A stretch of 64,000 nt of DNA from Brachycybe producta (Eukaryota; Arthropoda; Diplopoda; Playtdesmida; Andrognathidae), in NCBI GenBank assembly GCA_036925085.1, contig JAUPFP010000061.1, forward strand, positions 175,001-239,000. Direction: 5' to 3'. The notes below the pieces were generated by a model. That model was not told the DNA's origin and made no database searches. It saw only the letters and a list, made by a program, of their open reading frames with translations. Positions 23,170-34,735 of the stretch are shown one piece after another. The position numbers were made by a program, and so were the translations under genes. Within the stretch, counting starts at the first letter, position 1. The number at the start of each line of letters is the position of its first letter.

Positions 23170-24145
23170 TGTTACCCTATTTAAATTTGGCAATTTACAT
23201 TGACATTGTATGCATCAGTGCAGCCCAGTGCAATAATTAGATATCAATTCGAATTCTTTATGAAAGGAAATATGTCTCCTGTCAGATCCAGTATTACTGA
23301 CATTCACCGTGGGCCACTTTTGAAAGCAATCACTGCAAACAAGATTTCCCCGAAGTAGGAAAAATTGTTGCAGAAAAGAGTTTTTTTTTTTTTTTTGCAG
23401 CCCACATAAACTTAGACCTTGTTTATTTGGCCCATGTCATAGCCTTTGAGTTTGACATGCTTCTCCTAATATATACCAAGATACATATATAAAGGTAAAG
23501 CAACTCCATGTTAGAAAAAAAAAAAACGCAAAAAAATAAGTGACGAATCATCTGCTTTTTGAATCTAGGAGGAGGACACCTTGCTTAAAATGTCATCCAT
23601 TTTTTTGTACGTTTATTGAACACTATTGTAAGTGAAGCACTAAGCAGTTCTATAGCTAGGTTTCTTTTAACTGTCTTAAAAGCAGGGACGGTCCAACGCC
23701 AGTTGATGTACGGCATCGGATGCCGGCAACCCATGCTCAGATCCGACCTCCTGTGATTTTTTTGGGGGGTTCAACGGGGCCGATCTTGGGCACACGTCTT
23801 CTATAGAAACTCGTGTAAAAAGCCGACTGTAAAAAGTTTACACCATCCAGGAGTAAACTCCCGGAGTATTCATGACTTGGTTACACCCCTCCCTCACTGC
23901 ATCTGCTGCTTAAAACATTGCGCCCTCAAAATGCGCCCTCCAAACCTCCTGCGCCCCCCCCACAATTGCGGTGGCTTTGTGTCTCCAGCTATGCCCATGC
24001 TCGTACTAAGTACAGACTGCACCATCTATTGGCCATACTGAGTTTTGGCATGAAACACACTCCTTAGGAAAACCTTTTAGTTGATTTACCTTTGCATATG
24101 TATCTTGATACATACACTTCCTGTTTCGCAAAAAATGTAAAAAAT
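23170..24145. other. No gene seen
   Basis: A GC-richer patch at 23690-23990 (CGGCATCGGATGCCGGC hairpin, C-runs) may be an unidentified transposon relic; no coding frame recognised. Confidence 0.35.
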
Positions 24146-24149
24146 GTGT

Positions 24150-24305
24150 ATATGTTACTTTCAATCTGCTGAATCAGTCAATCTGCAAAATTCAACACCT
24201 AGAATGTATTGAATTTTGTATAATTCACTAGCAGTTTGGTGGTATTGTAGATAGCCTAGGCAATCTGCAGATTGACTGATTCTGCAGATTGACAGTAACA
24301 TATTT
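24150..24305. mobile_element. Small hairpin MITE
   Basis: ATATGTTACTTTCAATCTGC at the left is mirrored by GCAGATTGACAGTAACATAT at the right; arms about 40 bp with GAATCAGTCAATCTGC in both, spacer about 70 bp. Family unassigned. Confidence 0.6.
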
Positions 24306-24993
24306 ACATGTCATGTTTGCACCATGACCTCCTCTTGTGAAGCTTTCTAGCTATCATTTATTGCCTCATAATTGAGAAGAAAATGACAAAATGAAACACA
24401 TCCGGAAACTTTTCTTTTTTGAAGAATGTTCCAGGAGATGGAGCAATCAACCCTTCTTTATTCTTTACAGCACAAAGGAATATAGCCTTTAGATTCCAAT
24501 TCCGCACTATCTTAGTAAATTGTTTCATTGTAAATTGTAAACTGTATTTTACCCATTAATGTCTTCGATGATATCAAGTATCAATTAAAGGTGAGGAGCT
24601 TTTTTTCATAACTTCCCATGTCCAGTTACTCAATTTTTTTCGTTTCCTGAAAAAAATCGTTCTAAATTTAAAGTCAACTGCAAAATGTTTAATTGGTGTC
24701 TTAGTAAATTTGTGCATTGGGGCTTGTAATAAATAAACCAAAAGTTGAATTTTGTGCAGTTATTTATTAATGGTGAAATGAAGATTTTTTTAGTATGGAC
24801 AACTGAACATGCTACATTTTGGCCAAAAGAAAAAAAAAAAAGATTTATAAGTTTCAATGAAATTTTTATTTTAAGCCCTGTATGAAAAAAAATAATAGAT
24901 GAAATAATAGATGCTGAGGTTATAATAATGTCTGCTTGACTATGAGGGAGAATACCTCTTGTGAATCTCAGGGTTGCAGATATTGGGGATACT

Positions 24994-25489
24994 TAAGGTG
25001 ACCATATTTTCAAAGTGCAAAACCGAGACAAATTTAGAAAGGAATGCTTTTGTAACAACATCTTTCCTAAAAACATTATAAAAACATTGTTGTTACCATT
25101 TATTTTGACTTGAATGTGGCCCTGGCTTTGACTATATTTTACACAAATATCTTTTTAATTAACCTATTTTTTTATGAATGATTTTTTTTATGTCCATCTT
25201 GTTGTTTTGAGCAGATGACAACGAGACAAATGAGTGTTCTTATATGGTGTTACTAAAACTGCAAAAAATCGCCTCACAATCGCTCAATTAAAATACAGCA
25301 AAGTGCAATGCAATAGAAAGTATTGTTCTTTAAAAGCTCAATTCCCACAATTCAATTCACCACAATTTCACAAACATTTTGAGCAAAAAAAATTTGAAAC
25401 CGATAATTTAGGTAGTCTTTCGGAACATCCGGGACAAGCATTCTGAAAACGGTACTGTTCCGGTCAAACGGGTACGTATGGTCACCTTA
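24994..25489. mobile_element. hAT-like non-autonomous element (TAAGGTGACCATA ends)
   Basis: Terminal inverted repeats TAAGGTGACCATA and TATGGTCACCTTA. Flanking 8-mers GGGATACT (24986-24993) and GAAATACT (25490-25497) match at six of eight, consistent with an aged hAT 8-bp duplication. Repeat X occupies about 25196-25440. No transposase. Confidence 0.6.
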
Positions 25490-26036
<547 letters not shown>

Positions 26037-26150
26037 TCATCATCATTGTTATTTACACAAGAAACTCTTTTTTTTTTTTTTGAAGAAAAATTACTTTAGA
26101 AAATGATTTTCTTGCATGAATATATTGAAATATAATCAATATAAACAAAG

Positions 26151-26350
26151 GCATTTCGAAATCGGGAGGAACATAAGTTGGCTCCTCCCTTTTTATGACG
26201 AACGCAACTTCTAATTGGTTGTTTATGTAGTCTGACGTCACATGCTCCGCCCTTTTCAACGTCGAACCACACAACAAACCAAATTAGAAGTTGCCGGTTG
26301 TCATAAAAAAAGGGCGGAGCCAACTTATGTTCTACCCGATTTCTAAATGC
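26151..26350. mobile_element. 200-bp hairpin MITE
   Basis: GCATTTCGAAATCGGG at the left and CCCGATTTCTAAATGC at the right bound about 75-bp imperfect arms sharing AACATAAGTTGGCTCC. The inner part (CAACTTCTAATTGGTTG, GACGTCACAT) is related to the core of the 49557-49990 element. Non-coding. Confidence 0.65.
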
Positions 26351-26673
26351 GTGTGATCTAAACAGTTTTCCATAAAATGTGCAAGAAACAATTTACTGTA
26401 TATACGACTTTCCTGTTGCAGTACATTCTGATGGAATTTGACTGTCACAAAGAAAAAAATTCCATAGATAAAAGTTTGTTTGCGCTTATTTTATATGAAA
26501 TTGCATTTGAAAATATCGTCTTCATCCTGCTTTTTTTTTTTAAATATCTTTTCTACTTGAAGAGGGTTTTTCATTTTTTTTTTAACAAAAAGAACACATT
26601 ATTTTGAGCATTAGAAGTAATCATCTCCACTTTTAGCTCCACCTATAAATTACGGAGCCCTGTTGAGAACATA

Positions 26674-27368
26674 AGATACTAAGTCGTCCGGACGAGATGA
26701 ATATCGTGGGGTATAAACTCTAAAACCTGAAACAAAATGCATATTAGAATTGGCTGAACACTGTACTAACATAAGTGCGGAACAACAAAACCATTTTTTA
26801 AATTAAATCATGTGATTTTTTTTTTTACATTCCAGACAACCTGCATCAAGCTTAATTTAACGTAACACCATCTAATCACGGAAATAAAAAAACAAGCATA
26901 GTGTTCTTCCAATTCTGTATGCATTTTGTTTCGGAGTTTAGAGTTACCCTACAATGTTAATCCTTTCATCCAGACCCAACTTAGTATCTTGTCCGGACGA
27001 CTTATAGTATCTTGTCCGGACGACTTATAGTATCTCGTCCGGACGACTTAGTATCTCGTCCGGACGACTTAGTATCTCGTCCGGACGACTTATAGTATCA
27101 CGTTCGGACGACTTAGTATTTCGTCCGGACGACTTAGTATCTCGTCCGGACGACTTAGTATCTCGTCCGGACGACTTATAGTATCACGTTCGGACGACTT
27201 AGTATCTCGTCCGGCCGACTTAGTATCTCGTCCGGCCGACTTAGTATCTCGTCCGGACGACTTAGTATCTCGTCCGGCCGACTTAGTATCTCGTCCGGCC
27301 GACTTAGTATCTCGTCCGGACGACTTAGTATCTCGTCCGGACGACTTAGTATCTCGTCCGGACGAGAT
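26674..27368. mobile_element. Foldback-like element FB3 (CGTCCGGACG minisatellite)
   Basis: Right arm 26979-27368 is about 18 units of a 20-23-bp repeat containing the palindrome TCGTCCGGACGA plus CTTAGTATC. The left arm has one unit in opposite orientation (AAGTCGTCCGGACGAGAT, 26681-26698). The core is itself an inverted repeat: TAAACTCTAAAACCTGAAAC near 26714 mirrors GTTTCGGAGTTTAGAGTTA near 26930, and ATGCATATTAGAATTGG mirrors CCAATTCTGTATGCAT. Each unit has three CpGs in an otherwise CpG-poor region. It lies about 60 bp past the poly(A) signal of the membrane-protein gene. Confidence 0.7.
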
Positions 27369-27426
27369 AAAAAAAAATATTCCATATCCTCAAAAGGGCT
27401 CCCTAGTAAATGAACTTGTTCTGTCA

Positions 27427-27432
27427 TTTATT
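27427..27432 (-). terminator. Candidate poly(A) signal of the membrane-protein gene
   Basis: TTTATT on the plus strand gives AATAAA on the minus strand, about 105 bp after the stop codon. Support is positional only. Confidence 0.5.
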
Positions 27433-27537
27433 TTTTTTTATCATTGAGTATTTGCAAAGATTTTGAAACTTTTTTGTTTATATCAATAATACATATTTTT
27501 TTAAAAAAAAAAAAATTTGCAATTTGATTATTCTAAT

Positions 27538-30500
27538 TCAGAAATTAGTCAGTTCTTGAAAATCGATTTGCTTGTACCGTGGACAGTTATCTAAACTGAC
27601 CACACTTGATTCATCTCCACTGTCATAAACACTGTCCGAACTGGACATGAATCCTGTGGCTACTTCTTGATGATGATGATGATGCTGATGCTGATGCTGT
27701 GACTTCCAAGGTGAAAAATAAAGCTTCTGATCAACAGTGTTGGTAGTTGTGGTGGTGGCGGCGGCGACGGCGACGGCGGTGGACACCGAATACAAAACAG
27801 GAGCTTGAATAAAAGTTTCTTTTTCTTCTTCTTCTTCTCTTTGAAATCCTATCAGAGAAAACCGACGGATCGATGCAATTTTTTCTATTTCATCGGCCTC
27901 TTTAGACAGATTAGTTAATGATATGGTTTTACGAATTTTCGACACGGACTTGGATTCTTCCTGCCACACAAGAGATCGTTTGACCATTTCTTCGTCATCT
28001 TCGTTTTCGTTTTCTGGTAGATTCAACTCTAAATAAACAGCTGAATCTGGAGTAATATCTTGATGATTTTTGGCCGTTTGACACACTGTCGTGTAAGTGT
28101 CCTTTTCGAGTGGCAATGAAAGGTTGAACGTTGATGTGGTACCACCATCGGAATGCTCAATGAATGAAGAGTTCATTTTTTCTTTTTGTGTCGATATTTT
28201 AGCCGATTTTTCACCACTTTCGCATGATGGTGGTGATGATGATGATGATGAGGAGGAGGAGGAGGAGGAGGATGGTCCAGCTCTCTTGTCAACTTTGACC
28301 GTTTTACGAAACCTCGGTAAGAAATAACGCAACTTGTGCTGTTTGGTGGCCACCGTCGTAAAATCCAAAGAAGGATCTTGCGACGAATTGGATAAACTGT
28401 CGTCGGCATCCACTCCACAGCTAACTTTTGTACGTGGCATCTCGAAGACATTGCGAGGAGGAAGAGGGGGAGGAAGAGGAGGAGGAAGAGGAGGAGGACG
28501 AGGATGAGGAAGAGCAAGAAATCCATCTGACGTTCGACCGTTGTCCGTCGAGTCACACGAAACGTCCAGAAAACTTCGTGGACGATCACAGTTCAATTTG
28601 TTATTGTAATAGTATTGTTCATGGAAGTCGTGACTTGGAGATGAGCCGTCGGCAAGCGAACCATTTCTGTAATGTCTTTGGGGACTGTACATATAAAAAC
28701 GTACGTCGAAACTGTTGCCGGCACTTTCGGAACTACACGACGTACTACTACCACAACCACCGGTAGTTCCACCGAACTGAAGCCAACATCTTCTACTACT
28801 ACCACTACTACAATTTCTGTTTGAAGACGCAGATGGCGTTTCAGTATGTGGAAATGTTCTTCTTCCTTTTGCTACATGCTGTTGATCCTTGTTCAGTCTC
28901 TGAACTCGATGCGAATGATAAACCACTGAATTGTTGTCATCATGATAGCAGTTGTCAGTAGTAGAATATTTATGTGGCGATGGAATGTACACTTGAGTTG
29001 CACGTGACACCATTAACACTTTATTGGCAAACTCCTTCACTTTACGTTTGCCACTTTCTAAATTTCTAGGTTTACGTCGAACAGACGTCGAAGAAGAAGA
29101 AGAAGCCGTCACTTTCTTCTTGACGTGTGTCAAGTGTTCGTCAGTTGTGGTGATCGACGCCACATCGTGACTTTTGTGAATTCTGTTTTCACATTCAATG
29201 CGTCTATTGTTGCTGCTGCTGCTACAACTGCCAAAGAATCTTTTATTGAATCTCGTTTTTACAGAAGCATAATGATGTTCGTTTTCTAGATATCCACTTC
29301 TTCTGACAGTTGAACGACGATCGATTTCTACGACATTGTCACCGGCACCGTTCCACTGAATGATCTCTTCTTGTTTTATGGATGGTAAGGTGGTAAGTCC
29401 TTTGGATGGCGAAGGACGGACTGAAGATGCTGACGAAATAGATGATGAAGACGATCTACTGGACCGTGCCAGAGATCGAATACCAGCAGCCACGGTTGTA
29501 GAAACTGTTCGACGAGTTCTCTGAAGAGCCAACTGTGAAGATTGTAAGATATGTTGTGGCGAGATTCGACAAGAACCTCCTCCATGTTGAAAGGTTTTTA
29601 GAATTGGTGGTGGCATCGTGGAGAAGTTATTGTCGATTGCCATTGGAACGTCACTATCCGTATTTGGAACGGGACGTCTGGTTCGTTCCCACCTCTCGAA
29701 GGTGAAGTTCGTTCGTGCTACGGCATGACTCGATGCCGTGCCATATATGCCGAACATGCCGTGACAATTGTAACCTTCGTCGCTACTGTGACGACGTCTT
29801 TCGGAAAAACGCCGTAAGCTTTCGGCCGGAGCGTGCCAGATGGTCGAGTGTTTACGAAGAGAAGACCAAAGAGTCGATGTTGCACTTGTGCCGACCAGTC
29901 GACGACACGGATGTCCACATTGACTCCAAAAGAGTCCACACGTCAAACTCAGACACATGAGCACTTCACAGAAGCGAAGCATGTTCTGATACAACCACCT
30001 CGGTCCGATCACTTGACCAACGGTCAACAACACATTATCGTACGAGAAGACGATGCCAATGATCACGACAACACATAGTATCAATGAGAAAATGCAAGTG
30101 AAACGTGCTGCTTTAGCAGAAAGACACAAGCATGGTTTTGGTAACTTTTTCGGTAGTTGAGTACCTTCGATGTGAAGTTTTGTAAGTGTCACTCGTATGA
30201 TCTGACTTTGACGACGCATCGATGCCTTGTAGATTCTCTTATAAAGAAGACAAGTCAAAGAGGCAATAGCAGATGACCACAAAACCGAAACAGCCTTTAG
30301 AATGCGATGAAGGCAAAGTCGTTTGGTTTCATCTAAATTAGGATCAATTGCGGTCAAAACGATAACACCACCTAGTGTTCCAACTATGTAGGGTAACACT
30401 AGAACGTTGACTGTAAAGGGATTGTTGAAGGTTTTGCTCTTTTGCCATTGTGTTTCGGTGTAAATTCCAAGACCACCAACAAAACACATCATGGTGGATT

Positions 30501-31410
30501 GAAGTAGGAATGTTGGAGACTCGTACACGAGTAAATAGTAGGCTGTAGATGGGTGGCCACCGCCACCGTCATTGCCATTACCACTTGCGTCCAAATTGAA
30601 CATGTACAATGCGCGCAGAAGGCAAACGAGGCACAATAGCAAATTACTGATTATTAAATATCCTCTTTGACATAGAGTAAGACAAACAATGTGATGTATT
30701 AGTGTATAAGAGGTGAGTCCTGTCAAAATAGCGAAAAACATTCCGAACACGTACATGTGCCATTGTAAAGATTTGCTAATGTTACTGTAAGAATTGGATA
30801 ACATTTGTGTTTTGTTTTTTAAGTCCAACTCTACAAACACCACGGAAGAAGAATTTCTGTCAACTGTTGTCAAATTGAAAGTGGGATCATTCTGTAAATT
30901 ATTATTATCAAAATTCGAACTGGATGTTTTTTCGAAGGAGGAGGATGATGATGATGTGGTGGTGGTGGTGGTGGTCAAGGTGGTAGAGGTGATTGAGAAG
31001 AAGACGGAAGACGTTGTCGATGAAATTGGTTGTCGTTGAGCACTACCATCAGATGTCTTGCTGTTAGTGAGGTGTGACTTTGAGATGATGTTGGTGGCGG
31101 TGTTGGTGGCTACTGATGGAGTAGATTCAACACCAATGTAAGGTGATGATGACACTGTAATGTCACTAATGTTGGAAGAGTGGTTCAGAAATATTCGAGC
31201 TCGATCTGTTTCTTTGACATCACTCCATAAAGTGTCAGTTTGGTTTGCAGTTTGAAAACTGCTGCTACTGCTGCTTTTGCTGTTTTTGTTACTACTGGTG
31301 TTGTTCACTTGAATTGTGTCACAAACAACAACAATAATGGTGGTCAGTAGTGACGTTAATATGATTGTCAGCAGTGGTCTCGACGTTTGAAAATTGCTGT
31401 TGAACTTCAT
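27538..31410 (-). CDS. PRRT3/PRRT4-like multi-pass membrane protein, single long exon
   Basis: 1290 codons, ATG at 31410 and TGA at 27538-27540. Residues 1-30 look like a signal peptide (LLTIILTSLLTTIIVVVC). Residues 31-214 are Ser/Thr-rich with several N-x-[ST] sites (NNTS, NHSS, NISD, NLTT, NRSS). Residues 216-495 hold about seven hydrophobic spans, including LLLCLVCLLRALYMFNLDAS and PTFLLQSTMMCFVGGLGIY, the 'RAL-x-LF-x-D' then 'P-x-LL-x-x-x-x-x-CF' pattern I associate with the proline-rich transmembrane proteins PRRT3/PRRT4. Residues 500-1290 are a low-complexity tail: Arg/Ser-rich, poly-Ser, PPPLPPPLPPPLPPR (possible SH3/EVH1 ligand) and poly-His. Membrane topology and family are inferred; function in invertebrates is unknown to me. 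The absence of introns over 3.9 kb is notable. Triplet repeats (GAT, GAG, TCA) explain the antisense frames. Real by length, signal peptide and coherent domain order; family name less certain. Confidence 0.8.
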   Translation of the reverse strand: MKFNSNFQTSRPLLTIILTSLLTTIIVVVCDTIQVNNTSSNKNSKSSSSSSFQTANQTDTLWSDVKETDRARIFLNHSSNISDITVSSSPYIGVESTPSVATNTATNIISKSHLTNSKTSDGSAQRQPISSTTSSVFFSITSTTLTTTTTTTSSSSSSFEKTSSSNFDNNNLQNDPTFNLTTVDRNSSSVVFVELDLKNKTQMLSNSYSNISKSLQWHMYVFGMFFAILTGLTSYTLIHHIVCLTLCQRGYLIISNLLLCLVCLLRALYMFNLDASGNGNDGGGGHPSTAYYLLVYESPTFLLQSTMMCFVGGLGIYTETQWQKSKTFNNPFTVNVLVLPYIVGTLGGVIVLTAIDPNLDETKRLCLHRILKAVSVLWSSAIASLTCLLYKRIYKASMRRQSQIIRVTLTKLHIEGTQLPKKLPKPCLCLSAKAARFTCIFSLILCVVVIIGIVFSYDNVLLTVGQVIGPRWLYQNMLRFCEVLMCLSLTCGLFWSQCGHPCRRLVGTSATSTLWSSLRKHSTIWHAPAESLRRFSERRRHSSDEGYNCHGMFGIYGTASSHAVARTNFTFERWERTRRPVPNTDSDVPMAIDNNFSTMPPPILKTFQHGGGSCRISPQHILQSSQLALQRTRRTVSTTVAAGIRSLARSSRSSSSSISSASSVRPSPSKGLTTLPSIKQEEIIQWNGAGDNVVEIDRRSTVRRSGYLENEHHYASVKTRFNKRFFGSCSSSSNNRRIECENRIHKSHDVASITTTDEHLTHVKKKVTASSSSSTSVRRKPRNLESGKRKVKEFANKVLMVSRATQVYIPSPHKYSTTDNCYHDDNNSVVYHSHRVQRLNKDQQHVAKGRRTFPHTETPSASSNRNCSSGSSRRCWLQFGGTTGGCGSSTSCSSESAGNSFDVRFYMYSPQRHYRNGSLADGSSPSHDFHEQYYYNNKLNCDRPRSFLDVSCDSTDNGRTSDGFLALPHPRPPPLPPPLPPPLPPRNVFEMPRTKVSCGVDADDSLSNSSQDPSLDFTTVATKQHKLRYFLPRFRKTVKVDKRAGPSSSSSSSSSSSSSPPSCESGEKSAKISTQKEKMNSSFIEHSDGGTTSTFNLSLPLEKDTYTTVCQTAKNHQDITPDSAVYLELNLPENENEDDEEMVKRSLVWQEESKSVSKIRKTISLTNLSKEADEIEKIASIRRFSLIGFQREEEEEKETFIQAPVLYSVSTAVAVAAATTTTTNTVDQKLYFSPWKSQHQHQHHHHHQEVATGFMSSSDSVYDSGDESSVVSLDNCPRYKQIDFQELTNF

Positions 31411-31911
31411 GGGGTTGCTTTTGCCTGTTTAAATAAATTTGATCTGTTGTTTCCTCTTTTGTCTCCAATTGTATTGTTTTCGGATTTAAAAACATAAAGA
31501 AGAAGAAGAAGAAGAAGAAAATGAAACTGAAAATTTAAAAGGAAGGTGAAAGAAAATGATTCTAATTTTGTGTTGTTGGTTTGAGCAGTTGGTTGGATGA
31601 TGAGCAACTTCCAAATTTTGAAGCATTATTAGAATGAATATATTTTCTGGTTTCTTTAGTTGTTTTGTAGTCATCTCATCAGCCAGTTGTTTTTATAGGT
31701 AACTGGATGGCGGCGGCAGTACTTTGAAATGATCCTCAGCAGCAGCAACATTGTCTGTATCAACTTTGTAGTTGCAAGAAAACACCTTAAAAAATAAAAC
31801 AAACAAAACAAGTTTACTGATTAGTTAAATAGATTTAAAAGGAAAATAAGTACATTTGTAGGTTTACATTTTGTCTTATTTAATTTGTGTGTAGTTTTTT
31901 TTTAAGTTTCT
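31411..31911 (-). promoter_or_regulatory. 5' UTR/upstream region of the membrane-protein gene
   Basis: No frame continues upstream of the ATG. A GAA run lies at 31499-31520. On the minus strand a pyrimidine-rich TTTTTTAAG before about 31785 could be a 3' splice site of a 5' UTR exon; this is a guess. Confidence 0.3.
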
Positions 31912-32094
31912 TACAGAAAGATGAACTACAATGGCGACCAGACGTGGATGGTAGCCATCCTTCTGGCGGATTACACCCCTACTCAGAAAGACGACTACAA
32001 TCCATCACCATCCGACTACTTCTGTAACTCGAATCGAGAAAAAAGAGAGCATAATGAGTCGTCAAATACTCAAGCCAGGACGCCAATGCTCACA
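31912..32094 (+). mobile_element. LTR-A fragment (3' end only)
   Basis: Carries only the last ~180 bp of LTR-A (GATGAACTACAATGGCGACC to ATGCTCACA). The promoter half is missing. Confidence 0.75.
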
Positions 32095-33233
32095 CTATTT
32101 AAAATTACGGTCAATTACCAACTATTAAGTAATTTCCTTAATATTTTCTAGAACTTAGTTTCCTATTCTAGTTTCTAATATTTTTTTGAAATTTCTTCTG
32201 AAAGTTGTTTCCATAAAATATAAGCAAGTAATCAGTTGGATAAGCATGCAATGTTTTTTTTTTTTGTAGTACAAAATGAATGTTTTGATAAATGTATTGT
32301 GTTTACAAGTGGACCTATTTTGCTATATAATACATACGCACCCACATAAACGATACTAGACCTCATACAACCGTGTATAATATGTTAAGGGTTAGAAGGG
32401 TCATTCATCTTTTAACTCCTAGCTATGACACTATTTATATTGTTTTGATTGAATGAATTATGTTCCACAAGTGACACAACATTTGTTTGCTTTTTTTTTT
32501 CTTGTTGTTTTTCTTGTTATTGTTGCAAGAATTAAGGATTTTTCTCTTCCTTTTTTTTTTCTTTTGCTCAATTCAATCTTTAGGTATTTTTTTGGGTTCT
32601 TTCTGTAAATAGGATTTATTCTTAGCACGCTTTTTTGTTCTCTTTTTCTTAAACGATTCTTATTGTTCTTTTTCTCTCACATTTTTTTGTATTATTACAT
32701 AGGGCTCTGAAAATCCCGTTTGGCTCCCCATATATATTTATATCTAACGACTTTCTAAATTTGACAATATTTTGGCTTACACCGTTTTCAACACATACAA
32801 AGAAATTGAGAATCGGTTGGGCTTCGGGGCGCGAGATGAGGAGGTGAAGTTGTAAAGTGTTTTCAAATTTTTTTTAAAAAAAAAAAGAACTAAGAAAGAG
32901 TTGTGATAGAAAGTTGTATGAAGAAGAAAAAGGAGAAGTAAGAAGAAGAAAAAAAAAAGCGACACAGAAGTTGTACGTGAAGTAACTTAGGATTATTTTG
33001 TTTCACCTTCCTTGAGGCGGATATTCTTGATAAGCTCTTATTCATTGTGATTGGTGAGTCTTTGTTGGCAGTTGCCATTGCAATTTAAACTTTCTCTCTC
33101 TTTTTTTGCAACTGTTTGCCATCTATTTCTCATCTTAAATTTAAAAAAAAAAACATTCAAACTGGTTTAACATAGATCTATAATACACAGTATGTCCCAG
33201 AAACAACGGGCATCAGTCATATTATCAAAGTAT
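32095..33233. other. No gene seen
   Basis: AT-rich, many poly-T and GAAGAA runs; no coding frame, transposon end or RNA gene recognised. Confidence 0.4.
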
Positions 33234-34715
33234 TTGAATTTGAATTTGAATTTGAAAAATTACTCTGCAAGCAGCCATAAAGGCCTATGGCAGAGGGACA
33301 AGAGTCCAAGTGCAGCATAGAAAATGCATTGTCAAAACCAGAAAATATAAAACCCTATTGATATAAACCCAACAACAATTTCAATATTTTTTAATGCTGC
33401 AAATATATGCATTGTCAAAACCAGAAAATATAAAACCCTATTGATATAAACCCAACAACAATTTCAATATTTTTAATGCTGCAAATATATGCATTGTCAA
33501 AACAAAACAAAATTATGACTCCCATAAAATGTTTTTTCTGCACAAAATCCCCAGCAAGCGAGTTCCATTGTCGAATCGCCCTAGAGACAAATGACCAGTA
33601 ATAAGAATCTGTTCGTGCAAAAATCTCTCAAACTTTGTTAGAGTGGTCACCCCTACCCAAATATAATGCCCTGCAAAGTTTACTTGAAGTAGGTTTAGGG
33701 AAAGAGCCTTCTAGCATTCGATTAAAGATATTAAGGCTAAAATCTGAACGTCTTGCAAGTAAACTATTCCAACCAAGCTCTGAAAGCATTTTAGTTACAC
33801 TGTCGGCATATCCATATTTACCACAAACAAACCTAGCAGCCCTGCGTTGGATCATTTCTATGGAGTGAGCTAAGTCTTCAGTGTGGGGATTCCACACGGA
33901 GCTGCAGTATTCTAGATGGGGACGTACTAATGATTGATATGCTATACATTTTACCTCCCTGGGACACCTTCTTAGAACACGTTGACTAAACCTAAGCATC
34001 TGCATAGACTTGGAAATAATCTGTTCGACATGCAGCTTCCAGGAAAGTTTAGCTGTAATCGTTACCCCCAAATATTTATAAGAATCTACGTTATTAAGTG
34101 GAATGGCCCCTATTCTATATGGAAATATTATTGGATTCCTTTCCCTAGCTACCCTCATTACACAACATTTTCCCTTATTAAGTTGAAGTTGCCATTTAGA
34201 ACACCATGCCTCTATTGCTTTCAAGTCACTATCAATAATATGGCAATCACTGTCAGAGGTAACCTCACGATAAATTATTGTATCATCTGCAAATAGCCGG
34301 CAATTGCTGCTAACTTGACTGCTGAGGTCATTGATATATAAAAGAAACAGAAGCGGACCCAACACACTACCCTGAGGAACCCCTGATGTAACCCCTATCC
34401 AGTCAGATTCAGACCCACCTGCAACAACCCTTTGTTTCCTATCACTCAAAAAAGAATGCACCCATTTATACACCTGTTCACCCAATCCATACCCACTAAT
34501 TTTTGTCATTAGTTTTGAGTGAGAAACTGTGTCAAATGCCTTGCAGAGATAAAAAAAAACAAATCAATCCGACTGCCTTTGTCTAAAATTTTCTGAAGGT
34601 CATCAACTAAAAGAATAAGCTGCGTTTCACATGAATGCCCCCTAAGAAACCCATGCTGGTTATCACACAAAAGATTGTTTTCCATAAGAAAATTCATTGA
34701 GGAGGAATATATAAT
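33234..34715 (-). mobile_element. LINE1 copy 2, 5'-truncated
   Basis: Tail of ATTCAA-type hexamers (33234-33256), 3' UTR, then ORF2 to the RT finger motif NQHGFLRGHSCETQL. It stops in an AT run next to a Helitron end. The 3' UTR holds a tandem duplication of about 80-95 bp (ACCAGAAAATATAAAACCCT at about 33339 and again at 33420). Very similar to the copy at 5757-8070. Confidence 0.87.
33628..34697 (-). pseudogene. LINE1 ORF2 reverse transcriptase, partial and frameshifted
   Basis: 33628-34509 is open from YGLGEQVYKWVHSFLSDRKQ through GVPQGSVLGPLLFLLYINDL and FADD to GRGDHSNKV; the last residues are cut by a mutation near 33630. 34509-34697 carries NQHGFLRGHSCETQL in another frame. At about 34543-34565 a T-rich indel replaces the motif A 'LDF' stretch; it differs from the deletion at the same place in copy 1. 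Endonuclease is absent. Not functional. Confidence 0.85.
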
Positions 34716-34735
34716 ATATAATATATATATAAGTA

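Noticed and set aside
26979-27368. Possible CRISPR array
   Set aside because: Repeats are contiguous with no spacers of unique sequence, and the context is animal DNA.
27176-27427. Small protein of ILSRPDE repeats
   Set aside because: It is the translation of the FB3 21-bp minisatellite.
28097-30078. Several plus-strand frames opposite the membrane-protein gene
   Set aside because: Antisense shadows of a long coding exon with triplet repeats; acidic or Arg-rich low complexity only.
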